Source: an uncultured Pelolinea sp.
GTDB taxonomy: Bacteria > Chloroflexota > Anaerolineae > Anaerolineales > Anaerolineaceae
Length of the DNA stretch: 5,401 nucleotides
Reading direction: 5' to 3'
Assembly: GCA_937902055.1 (NCBI GenBank)
Contig: CALGUJ010000040.1
Span: 1-5,401 of the forward strand
The stretch's first letter is position 1. Each line of letters starts with the position of its first letter. The notes beneath the pieces are model-generated. The model saw nothing but the letters and a program-made list of their open reading frames with translations. It did not search any database and had not been told where the DNA came from. The translations under genes and the position numbers were made by a program. Shown one piece after another: positions 1 through 5,401 of the stretch.

Positions 1-51
1 AGGCAAGGGTCTGCAAAACCCTGATCACGGGTTCAAATCCCGTCGTCGCCT
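1..51 (+). tRNA. tRNA-Cys (GCA), 5' end cut off by the window
   Basis: This is the 3' part of a cysteine tRNA. The anticodon stem AGGGT (6-10) pairs perfectly with ACCCT (18-22) around the loop CTGCAAA, which puts anticodon GCA at 13-15. The T arm has a five-pair stem (27-31 with 39-43) and the loop TTCAAAT. The 3' acceptor strand is 44-50. Base 51 is T, the discriminator U73 that is a known identity element of tRNA-Cys. The next bases are CAA, so the CCA tail is not encoded and must be added after transcription. The acceptor 5' strand and most of the D arm lie before position 1. Identity is secure from the anticodon, T arm and discriminator together. Confidence 0.95.
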
Positions 52-57
52 CAATAT

Positions 58-85
58 AAAGACAGGTTTTCCGCCTGTCTTTTTT
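58..85 (+). terminator. Intrinsic terminator after tRNA-Cys
   Basis: A perfect nine-pair stem, AAAGACAGG (58-66) with CCTGTCTTT (74-82), closes a seven-base loop and runs into a T tract ending at 85. It starts seven bases after the tRNA, so it very probably ends the tRNA transcript and separates it from the acetyltransferase gene downstream. Confidence 0.9.
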
Positions 86-156
86 ATAATATGATTACGA
101 TTGAATTGTTCCGTTAGGTTTTAATTTTCTCCAACAACCACCCATGAGGTTTATCG

Positions 157-744
157 ATGTCAGCCACACAAATCAGATTAGTCCAAGACAAGGATATCCC
201 ATCCATCCTGGAAATCTATCGCCCATACGTCCTGGAAACAGCGATCTCTTTTGAATATGAAGTCCCGTCCAACGAGGATTTCAAAAAGCGCGTCCAGAAT
301 ATTGTTTGTGATTACCCTTATTTGGTTTATCTTCTCGATAAAAATATTGTTGGCTACGCATATGCTCATAAACACATGGAGCGAGCAGCATATCAGTGGA
401 ATGCGGAACTTTCGGTTTACGTGTATCAGGGCTATATGCGGCGCGGTATCGGCAGAGCGTTGTATGGCTGCCTGCTGGAAATTTTAAGTCTGCAGCATGT
501 TCTGAATGTGTACGGCATCGTCCGAACACCCAACCCCAACAGTGAAAAATTACACGAATCCTTTGGGTTCAGGAAAGTGGGTACTTTCATTCAAACCGGT
601 TACAAGTTGGGGTGCTGGCATGACGTTACCTGGTTCGAAAAAAGCATCGGTACACACGATTCCAATCCCAAACCTTTTCTACCCATCCGAAAAATCAACC
701 CGCAGTTGGTCCTTGAAATCATGGATAGCCATAGTCATATGTAA
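157..744 (+). CDS. GNAT N-acetyltransferase, phosphinothricin/methionine-sulfone acetyltransferase type
   Basis: This 195-residue protein belongs to the GNAT family, in the Pat/MnaT (YncA-like) branch. Members transfer an acetyl group from acetyl-CoA to the amino group of small amino-acid-like compounds such as phosphinothricin, methionine sulfone or methionine sulfoximine. Family signatures seen: the N-terminal substrate-site segment RPYVLETAISFE (22-33), a glutamate in NAELSVYV (E84) at the place of the family's catalytic Glu, the acetyl-CoA pyrophosphate loop MRRGIGRAL (94-102, the QxxGxG-type motif), LHESFGF (132-138), and the hallmark GYKLGCWHDV (148-157). The last 30 or so residues form a Pro-rich tail that many homologues carry. 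The start is set by a GAGGT ribosome binding site at 146-150, six bases before the ATG. The protein is probably cytosolic. It stands alone between the tRNA terminator and the convergent rnhA. The gene looks more AT-rich than its neighbours. The family is clear; the true substrate is not. Confidence 0.93.
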   Translation: MSATQIRLVQDKDIPSILEIYRPYVLETAISFEYEVPSNEDFKKRVQNIVCDYPYLVYLLDKNIVGYAYAHKHMERAAYQWNAELSVYVYQGYMRRGIGRALYGCLLEILSLQHVLNVYGIVRTPNPNSEKLHESFGFRKVGTFIQTGYKLGCWHDVTWFEKSIGTHDSNPKPFLPIRKINPQLVLEIMDSHSHM

Positions 745-747
745 ACG

Positions 748-785
748 AAAAACTTAAAATACCGTACGATGTAGTTTTTTCTCGT
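748..785. terminator. Possible bidirectional terminator between convergent genes
   Basis: Between the acetyltransferase stop and the rnhA stop, AAAAACT (748-754) can pair with AGTTTTT (773-779), leaving an A run on one side and a T run (to 782) on the other. Such a hairpin could serve both converging genes. The stem is almost all A-T and the loop is 18 bases, so the prediction is weak. Confidence 0.3.
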
Positions 786-808
786 TATTTCTATTTGAGG
801 ATAAATTC

Positions 809-1258
809 CTATTTACCGGCTTTCATCATTTGCCTGGCAATGCGATCAGCACGTTCGTTATAGGGATTTCCCACGTGCCCCCTGATCCACTTCCAGGTTA
901 TCTTTCTCTTCCCTATTTGAACGGCCATCTCTTTCCATAGATCCACGTTCATCAATGGCCCGCCCTTTCGCTTCCAATTCCTGGCCTGCCAATCCTTCAG
1001 CCAACTCTCCACGCCGTTCTTCAGGTATTGCGAATCGGTGTAGACCATCACCGGCTTAAGCGCATCAATTTTCTTTAACGCTTCCAGCGCAGCAGTCAAT
1101 TCCATGCGGTTATTGGTCGAATCTCCTTCAGCGCCTTTCAGAATGGTTTCATGTCCATCCTCAAGGATGATGGCCGCCCAACCGCCCGGACCCGGATTCG
1201 GATCGCAACTGCCATCGGTATAGACAATCACTTTTTCATTCTTTTTGTTTACCGGCAT
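809..1258 (-). CDS. rnhA: Ribonuclease HI
   Basis: This enzyme is a cytosolic endonuclease that cuts the RNA strand of RNA-DNA hybrids, removing R-loops and replication primers with Mg2+ or Mn2+ as cofactor. The 149 residues match the usual bacterial RNase HI length of about 150-155. All active-site residues are visible: D15 in YTDGSC, E53 in NRMELTA, D75 in YTDSQY, H128 in RGHVGNPYNERAD and D138 at the end of that motif. They correspond to D10, E48, D70, H124 and D134 of the E. coli enzyme. The basic, Trp-rich stretch around 86-100 fits the substrate-binding handle region. The chosen start is the ATG at 1258, 11 bases after AGGAG. A TTG at 1267 is in frame and overlaps the stop of the upstream gene, but it would sit only two bases from that ribosome binding site. 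The gene follows the lipoprotein gene with a five-base gap, so translation is probably coupled. Confidence 0.96.
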   Translation of the reverse strand: MPVNKKNEKVIVYTDGSCDPNPGPGGWAAIILEDGHETILKGAEGDSTNNRMELTAALEALKKIDALKPVMVYTDSQYLKNGVESWLKDWQARNWKRKGGPLMNVDLWKEMAVQIGKRKITWKWIRGHVGNPYNERADRIARQMMKAGK

Positions 1259-1263
1259 CCAGA

Positions 1264-2655
1264 TCAACGCTCCTGCAGGATGGTTTGCGCTTCGGAAAGC
1301 AAGCCTGGAATAGTCTCTTTGGAAGCCAGGAACTTCAATTGCCAGGCCAGATCCGATGAAACCGCCTGGGCAGCCAGCCAGGATGAATTTGCCGGCAGCG
1401 GTTGCGCCATAGCCAGATTTTCCAGGGCTTGCCCCCAGGCGGGATGGTCCAAACGGAAATCGGACAGTGCGCTGATCACAGAATTGGAAAGCGGCAACGC
1501 ACCGGTAGCTTGCACCAGCGCGGCCTGATTTTCAGTTTCCAATAAATAACGCAGGAACAACCAACCTGCCAGGGTTTTATCTTCATCAGCGCCCAGCAGC
1601 GCGTAAGAATAACCGTCCACCCAAATCACTGGACGAAATTGATCTGATGGATACGCGATCAATTCCCAATCATCCTGCGAGCCGCCAGCCTGGTTTTCCC
1701 GCTCCTGCAGAAAGATGTCACGGCTTGTACCGCTATAGAACAGGGCATAGCGGTCGGAAAAATACTGGTATGGCGTGGGCTGCTTTCCGGTCCAGGCGCA
1801 ATCCTGATTGTATAGATCATAAAGGTATTCCATAGCGATTTGCGCACCTTCAGCCTGAAAATTGACCATATCATTGGCTGCCAGATTATCGCCGACAAAG
1901 GCTTTCAGCCAGGAAAACATCGCAAGGGAATCGGTTGAATACACCCATCCGCCGGTGCCGTTATTTAGCGTGATTTCGTCTGCCAGGTTTGCTTTGGCAG
2001 CAGCGCAGGCTTGATCGCGGAATTCCTGGCTGGATTGCGGCCGCTCCTCAAAACCCAGGTCACGCGCCCAACTGCGATTATAGAATAGGTAGTTCCCGAT
2101 GCGATACGCCGGCAATCCCAAACGAACCGAACCAGCCACATCAGCTTTCCAAAACACAGGCAAAAAAGCATTCACCTGACTCGCAGACCAACCCACCGCT
2201 GAAGAATCAACGTATGGAGCAAGATCGCGCAACGACAATCCATCTTCGTACCAGGCACGCAGGTAAGCGCCGGGAGCCGCCACGATATCCGGCAAAACAC
2301 CTTCAGCAGCACCGCTGGCGATATCCTCATTGAGCACCAGGTCATCCGCGTGGATTTGCAGATCGACTGTGATACCCCACTGGTTGGATTGGTTGAACTT
2401 CGCCGATGCAGACTCCAACCAATCAGCCAAAGCGCCTGTCCAGGGATGCCAAAATGTTACATGAATCCCCTGCGGTAAATCGGCAGTGGGCGTGATAAAA
2501 GCCGGCGGCGTAAGGGTGACCGCAATCGTTGGGGTGGATACCGGTGATTGTTCGGGGCTTAGCGCCGGGGTTGGCTGCCCGACCGCTGAACAGGCCGGCA
2601 GCGAAAGCAGCGCCAAAACCAGCCCCAGGCTTAATAATCGGATGGTTTTCTGCAT
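1264..2655 (-). CDS. Extracellular solute-binding lipoprotein of an ABC sugar-type importer
   Basis: This 463-residue protein resembles family 1 (sugar/maltose-type) substrate-binding proteins, which sit on the outer face of the membrane and pass ligand to an ABC permease. The start at 2655 gives a typical lipoprotein signal: basic N-terminus (K3, R6), hydrophobic core (7-19) and lipobox LPAC with the lipidated cysteine at C22. A Pro/Thr/Ser-rich linker follows (about 23-62). The binding domain begins with IHVTFWHPWTG (about 64-74), then LPDIVAAPG (121-129) and GLPAYRIGNYLFYN (180-193), all typical of this fold, which places a W/H-rich strand, a hinge-side DI segment and the domain crossover in this order. 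The conserved WVDGYSYALL segment lies towards the C-terminus. No permease or ATPase gene is adjacent, so partner and ligand are unknown. The ribosome binding site is weak (GGTAAG). The reading frame stays open to 2787, but that extension lacks a signal peptide and would overlap the divergent gene. Confidence 0.88.
   Translation of the reverse strand: MQKTIRLLSLGLVLALLSLPACSAVGQPTPALSPEQSPVSTPTIAVTLTPPAFITPTADLPQGIHVTFWHPWTGALADWLESASAKFNQSNQWGITVDLQIHADDLVLNEDIASGAAEGVLPDIVAAPGAYLRAWYEDGLSLRDLAPYVDSSAVGWSASQVNAFLPVFWKADVAGSVRLGLPAYRIGNYLFYNRSWARDLGFEERPQSSQEFRDQACAAAKANLADEITLNNGTGGWVYSTDSLAMFSWLKAFVGDNLAANDMVNFQAEGAQIAMEYLYDLYNQDCAWTGKQPTPYQYFSDRYALFYSGTSRDIFLQERENQAGGSQDDWELIAYPSDQFRPVIWVDGYSYALLGADEDKTLAGWLFLRYLLETENQAALVQATGALPLSNSVISALSDFRLDHPAWGQALENLAMAQPLPANSSWLAAQAVSSDLAWQLKFLASKETIPGLLSEAQTILQER
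1270..1274 (-). promoter_or_regulatory. rnhA ribosome binding site inside the upstream gene
   Basis: AGGAG on the reverse strand lies within the last two sense codons of the lipoprotein gene. It is 11 bases from the ATG at 1258 and only two from the TTG at 1267, which favours the ATG start. Its place suggests that ribosomes finishing the lipoprotein gene restart on rnhA. Confidence 0.6.
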
Positions 2656-2674
2656 GGTGTTAATCTTACCAACG

Positions 2675-2702
2675 ATTTCAGCCTGCAGCTTGCGTCTATA
2701 AT
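2675..2702 (+). promoter_or_regulatory. Promoter of the S51-like gene, close to its start codon
   Basis: A perfect -10 box TATAAT lies at 2697-2702. A weak -35-like ATTTCA lies at 2675-2680, 16 bases upstream (three of six consensus matches). Transcription would begin about 2709-2710, only five or six bases before the ATG at 2715. The divergent lipoprotein gene must have its own promoter in or near this interval of about 59 bases, but I see no convincing one on the reverse strand. Confidence 0.55.
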
Positions 2703-2714
2703 TAACCATTGAAT

Positions 2715-3773
2715 ATGACTGATAATCTAATCGGCCCCATCCTGTTGTTCGGTTCCGGCGAAACCCTGCCCGCCAGCGGAAAAGCATACGAACGCTTGAA
2801 CCGCCTAGTCGGCGCGCTGCCAGTGATCAGTATCTTGGAGACACCGGCGGGCTTTCAACCGAATTCAGAAAAAGTTGCCGCGGAAGTGGGCGACTATCTG
2901 AAAAAGCGCCTGCAGAATTACCAACCCCACGTGGAAATCATTCCAGCACGTCACAAAGCGCCGCCCTACAGCACGGACGACCCGAGCTTGCTGGAGCCGA
3001 TGCTGCATTCCAACTGGATTTTTATGGGGCCGGGCAGCCCCACGTATGCCATTCGCCAGTTAAAAGACAGCCTGGCTTATAGTTGTCTACGCGCATTGCA
3101 CCTGAACGGCAGCGCCTTGTGCCTGGCCAGCGCCGCTGTTTTGGCCGTCAGCAGGCACACCCTGCCTGTTTACGAGATCTACAAGGTCGGCGAAGATCCG
3201 TTCTGGACCAGAGGCCTCGACCTATTGGCGGCCTTCGGCTTGCATATCACCTTTATCCCGCACTGGAATAATCAGGATGGCGGCGCCGGTTTGGACACCA
3301 GCCGGTGCTTCATGGGCAGGCAGCGCTTCGAGCGCATGCTGGTTAGCCTGCCAACCGGCAGCACGCTGGTCGGCATCGACGAGCAAACCTCGCTGTTGAT
3401 CGAGTTCAATACCGACCCGCATTGCGAAGTGTTCGGTAGAGGCGCGGTGACCGTTTTCAAAGACGGGATGGAAAATTCCTTTCCCAGCGGGGAGAGTTTT
3501 CCAATCAAAGTCTTGGGAAATTTTCATCATCCGAGAGAAATTACGGATATCCCGATAAAAATCCTACAAGAGGTCAGAGACAAAGCCAAAGCCATTGGTG
3601 CTGCGCCGGAAAGCAAACCCAGCGAGAAAGTCACCGCGCTGATACGCAGGCGCGAGGAAGCCCGCAACCTGCAAGACTGGCGGAAAGCCGACGAATTGCG
3701 CGCGCAGATCCTGGCGGAGGGCTGGCTGGTGACCGATACGCCGGACGGGCCTGCCCTGACCCGCGACCGCTAG
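2715..3773 (+). CDS. Peptidase S51/cyanophycinase-like protein with a CysS-like C-terminal domain
   Basis: The protein has 352 residues and two parts. Residues about 6-270 look like the class I glutamine-amidotransferase/peptidase S51 fold (cyanophycinase, PepE). Signs are GSGE (13-16), GPGSPTYAIRQL (105-116), a nucleophile-elbow-like CLASAAVLA with S139, the region LDTSRCFMGRQRFERML (193-209) that lines up with DQHFxxRxRxxRL of cyanophycinases, and GIDEQTSLLIE (220-230), very close to the family's GIDExTAL. Residues about 304-352 (EKVTALIRRREEARNLQDWR and on to DTPDGPAL) resemble the end of cysteinyl-tRNA synthetase, with its R-x-x-AR-x-x-x-DW-x-x-AD-x-x-R and DTPxG pattern. The usual family His is replaced by C198, so activity is uncertain. 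There is no signal peptide, so it is probably cytosolic. No Shine-Dalgarno site precedes the ATG; a TTG at 2709 is in frame and possible. The real function is unknown to me. Confidence 0.85.
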   Translation: MTDNLIGPILLFGSGETLPASGKAYERLNRLVGALPVISILETPAGFQPNSEKVAAEVGDYLKKRLQNYQPHVEIIPARHKAPPYSTDDPSLLEPMLHSNWIFMGPGSPTYAIRQLKDSLAYSCLRALHLNGSALCLASAAVLAVSRHTLPVYEIYKVGEDPFWTRGLDLLAAFGLHITFIPHWNNQDGGAGLDTSRCFMGRQRFERMLVSLPTGSTLVGIDEQTSLLIEFNTDPHCEVFGRGAVTVFKDGMENSFPSGESFPIKVLGNFHHPREITDIPIKILQEVRDKAKAIGAAPESKPSEKVTALIRRREEARNLQDWRKADELRAQILAEGWLVTDTPDGPALTRDR

Positions 3774-3782
3774 TACGCCCGA

Positions 3783-3811
3783 TTGACATTCACCCGCAAC
3801 CTCTTTATAAT
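3783..3811 (+). promoter_or_regulatory. Consensus sigma-70 type promoter of the T-box/valS unit
   Basis: TTGACA (3783-3788) and TATAAT (3806-3811) are both exact consensus boxes with the ideal 17-base spacing. Transcription should start near 3818. The promoter begins ten bases after the stop of the preceding gene, so valS has its own strong promoter and control rests on the leader. Confidence 0.92.
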
Positions 3812-3817
3812 GTCAGT

Positions 3818-4065
3818 ATTATTCACCGGGAGAAGCCGGTCTCGAAAGATCTGTCAGAGAAGGATGGCCATGGGCTGAGAGCCGCCGCAGAATCGCGAAA
3901 CCGCAGTCGCCCGGGCAGACTGCCGAAGAAATCAACACGAGAATAGAACGGCACGGGTATGCCCGTTAGCGCTTTTGAGAGCGCGCCGGAAACGGCGCGA
4001 AGCGAGGTGGTACCGCGCAAGGTGAACAAAACCTTTCGTCCTCAAAACGAAAGGTTTTTATTTTT
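3818..4065 (+). ncRNA. T-box riboswitch leader of valS, probably tRNA-Val responsive
   Basis: T-box leaders bind a tRNA and let transcription continue when that tRNA is uncharged. The hallmark T-box sequence AGGTGGTACCGCG is at 4005-4017 and its partner CGTCCTC at 4037-4043. In the antiterminator GAGG (4004-4007) pairs with CCTC (4040-4043) and GCG (4015-4017) with CGT (4037-4039), leaving the bulge TGGTACC. Its TGGT (4008-4011) can pair with ACCA of a tRNA with discriminator A. Stem I can be folded as CCGGG (3826-3830) with CCCGG (3910-3914), an internal loop, then CGGT (3837-3840) with ACCG (3900-3903), a second loop, and GATCTG (3848-3853) with CAGAATC (3888-3894). The first loop's 3' side holds GTC (3906-3908), a valine codon and the likely specifier. 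The distal part has the typical CAGAGA (3855-3860) and GCTGAGAG (3874-3881) motifs. Hairpins at 3953-3966, 3969-3984 and 3985-3996 fill the linker. The class is certain; the hand fold is tentative. Confidence 0.95.
4028..4065 (+). terminator. Regulated terminator of the T-box leader
   Basis: AAAACCTTTCG (4028-4038) pairs perfectly over 11 bases with CGAAAGGTTTT (4048-4058) around a nine-base loop, followed by a T-rich tail to 4065. Its 5' arm and loop contain CGTCCTC, the 3' strand of the antiterminator, so the two structures exclude each other. With charged tRNA-Val this terminator should form and stop transcription before valS. It may also end read-through from the gene upstream, for which no other terminator is seen. 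Confidence 0.93.
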
Positions 4066-4079
4066 AATCCGGAGGATGA

Positions 4080-5401
4080 ATGACCGAAAGCACATTACCG
4101 AAAGCGTACGATTTCCATGGAACGGAGGAAAGAATCTATGCCTGGTGGGAAAGCCAGGGCTATTTTCAGCCATCCAACGACCCGAAAAAGCCCAATTTTG
4201 ACCCGACCAAAAAGCCCTTCGTGATCTCCATTCCCCCGCCCAACGTAACCGGCGAACTGCACCTGGGCCATGCCATGTTCGTTTCGATCGAAGATTTGAT
4301 GATCCGCTACCATCGCATGAAAGGCGAACCCACGCTGTGGGTGCCGGGCAGCGACCATGCCGGCATTGCCACCCAATTGCAGGTGGAAAAAGCGTTAAAA
4401 AATGAGGGCAAGACCCGCGAGGATATCGGCCGCGAAGCTTTCATCGAACGCACCTGGGAATGGAAACGCAAGTATGGCGGCATCATCCAAAAACAGATCC
4501 GCCGGTTGGGCGCCTCCTGCGACTGGACGCGCGAGCGTTTCACGCTGGATGAAGGTTTGAGCCGCGCGGTGCGTGAAGCTTTCGTGACCCTTTACGAAAA
4601 AGGGCTGATCTACCGCGGCCCGCGCCTGGTGAACTGGTCACCCAACCTGCGCACGGCGGTTTCGGACCTGGAAGTGGAACACTCCCAGGAACCCGGCACG
4701 CTTTACTACTTCAAATACCGCCTGGCGGATAATCCCGAAGAATACCTGCCGGTGGCCACCACCCGCCCCGAAACCATCCTGGGCGATTCGGCAGTGGCGG
4801 TGCACCCGCTGGACGAACGCTATAAGAAATACGTGGGGCGCAAAGCGCTGGTGCCCATGTTGGAGCGCGAAATCCCCATCATCGCGGACGAGTACGTGGA
4901 CCGCGAGTTCGGCAGCGGCGCGCTGAAAATCACCCCCGCGCACGATCCGAACGATTACGAGATCGCCCAGCGCCACAACCTGGAGATCATCAACATCCTC
5001 AACCGCGACGTGACCATCAACGAGAACGGCGGAAAGTATCAAGGATTGGACCGCGAGGTATGCCGCAAGCAGATCTGGCAGGACATGAAAGACAATGGCC
5101 TGGTGATCAAGGAAGAACCGTACACGTTGAACGTGCCCCGATCGCAGCGCGGCGGCGAGATCATCGAACCGATGATCAGCGAGCAGTGGTTCGTTAAAAT
5201 CGAACCGCTGGCCAGGGAAGCCATTGCGTCGGTCAAGGACGGGCGCATCCGCATCGTGCCCGAGCACTTCACCAAGGTCTATTTCAACTGGATGGAGAAC
5301 ATCCAGGATTGGTGCATCAGCCGCCAACTTTGGTGGGGGCACCGCATCCCGGTGTGGTACTGCGCGGATTGCGGCAAGATGACCGTGCAGCGCGAGGATC
5401 C
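4080..5401 (+). CDS. valS: Valyl-tRNA synthetase, N-terminal half (runs off the window)
   Basis: This cytosolic class I synthetase attaches valine to tRNA-Val and hydrolyses mischarged threonine. The frame is open for 440 codons with no stop up to the window end, about half of the usual 880-920 residues. Visible in order: the catalytic entry PPPNVTGELHLGH with the HIGH motif at H61-H64; GSDHAGIATQ (90-99), typical of ValRS; NWSPNLRTAVSDLEVEH, the start of the CP1 insertion; the editing-domain motifs TTRPETILGDSAVAVHP (227-243) and GSGALKITPAHDPNDYEI (278-295), with D289 at the conserved editing Asp; and NWMENIQDWCISRQLWWGH (403-421), followed by WYCADC (426-431) of a possible zinc site. The KMSKS loop, anticodon-binding domain and C-terminal coiled coil lie beyond the window. 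GGAGG at 4071-4075 is four bases before the ATG and just after the leader terminator. Expression should follow tRNA-Val charging. Confidence 0.98.
   Translation, partial: MTESTLPKAYDFHGTEERIYAWWESQGYFQPSNDPKKPNFDPTKKPFVISIPPPNVTGELHLGHAMFVSIEDLMIRYHRMKGEPTLWVPGSDHAGIATQLQVEKALKNEGKTREDIGREAFIERTWEWKRKYGGIIQKQIRRLGASCDWTRERFTLDEGLSRAVREAFVTLYEKGLIYRGPRLVNWSPNLRTAVSDLEVEHSQEPGTLYYFKYRLADNPEEYLPVATTRPETILGDSAVAVHPLDERYKKYVGRKALVPMLEREIPIIADEYVDREFGSGALKITPAHDPNDYEIAQRHNLEIINILNRDVTINENGGKYQGLDREVCRKQIWQDMKDNGLVIKEEPYTLNVPRSQRGGEIIEPMISEQWFVKIEPLAREAIASVKDGRIRIVPEHFTKVYFNWMENIQDWCISRQLWWGHRIPVWYCADCGKMTVQRED

Noticed and set aside
85..90. TATAAT as a -10 box for the acetyltransferase gene
   Set aside because: It overlaps the T tail of the tRNA terminator and has only ACAGGT 17 bases upstream. 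It may contribute but cannot be supported as a promoter from sequence alone.
1265..1267. TTG start of rnhA overlapping the lipoprotein stop codon
   Set aside because: It is only two bases from the AGGAG site, too close for normal initiation, while the ATG at 1258 is at a usable distance.
1151..1528. A 125-codon forward open frame across the rnhA/lipoprotein junction
   Set aside because: It is antisense to two well-supported genes, has no family likeness and lacks a convincing ribosome binding site.
2656..2787. N-terminal extension of the lipoprotein reading frame up to 2787
   Set aside because: It would bury the signal peptide and lipobox 44 residues inside the protein, is Arg-rich without family likeness, and overlaps the start of the divergent gene and its promoter.
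3825..3840. Local hairpin ACCGG-GAGAAG-CCGGT at the start of the T-box leader
   Set aside because: It is a perfect five-pair hairpin, but it competes with the longer-range Stem I pairing that places GTC in an internal loop. I prefer the Stem I fold; covariation would decide.
4638..5342. A 234-codon open frame on the reverse strand opposite valS
   Set aside because: It lies wholly within the well-supported valS coding region. Its His/Val/Asp-rich composition is typical of an antisense shadow of a GC-rich gene, and it shows no recognisable domain.

Overview
The window looks like an ordinary chromosomal segment of a moderately GC-rich bacterium, most probably a member of the Chloroflexota (Anaerolineae-like). 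The reasons are indirect: a valS gene under a T-box leader in GC-rich DNA, a sugar-type solute-binding lipoprotein with a long Pro/Thr linker after the lipobox, and the general style of the proteins. This placement is inference, because no rRNA or diagnostic marker is present.

Layout. Positions 1-51 are the 3' two thirds of a tRNA-Cys (anticodon GCA, CCA not encoded), followed directly by an intrinsic terminator. A forward GNAT acetyltransferase of the phosphinothricin/methionine-sulfone acetyltransferase type follows (157-744). It converges on a reverse-strand pair: a solute-binding lipoprotein (2655-1264) and, immediately downstream, ribonuclease HI (rnhA, 1258-809), whose ribosome binding site lies inside the last codons of the lipoprotein gene. 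Divergent from the lipoprotein gene is a forward gene (2715-3773) for a peptidase S51/cyanophycinase-like protein that ends in a segment resembling the C-terminal domain of cysteinyl-tRNA synthetase. After it come a consensus promoter (TTGACA-17-TATAAT), a T-box riboswitch with a terminator (about 3818-4065) and the first 440 codons of valS, cut by the window end.

Functional links. The T-box and valS form one regulatory unit: uncharged tRNA-Val should stabilise the antiterminator and let transcription enter valS. A GTC codon lies in an internal loop of the proposed Stem I, and the acceptor-binding bulge fits an A discriminator, both as expected for valine. The lipoprotein and rnhA are probably cotranscribed but have no obvious shared function, and no ABC permease or ATPase is adjacent. 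The most unusual item is the S51-like/CysS-C-terminal fusion, with an altered catalytic region and a promoter so close to its start codon that its mRNA may be leaderless. I saw no mobile elements, CRISPR arrays or long repeats, and no defence or biosynthetic cluster.
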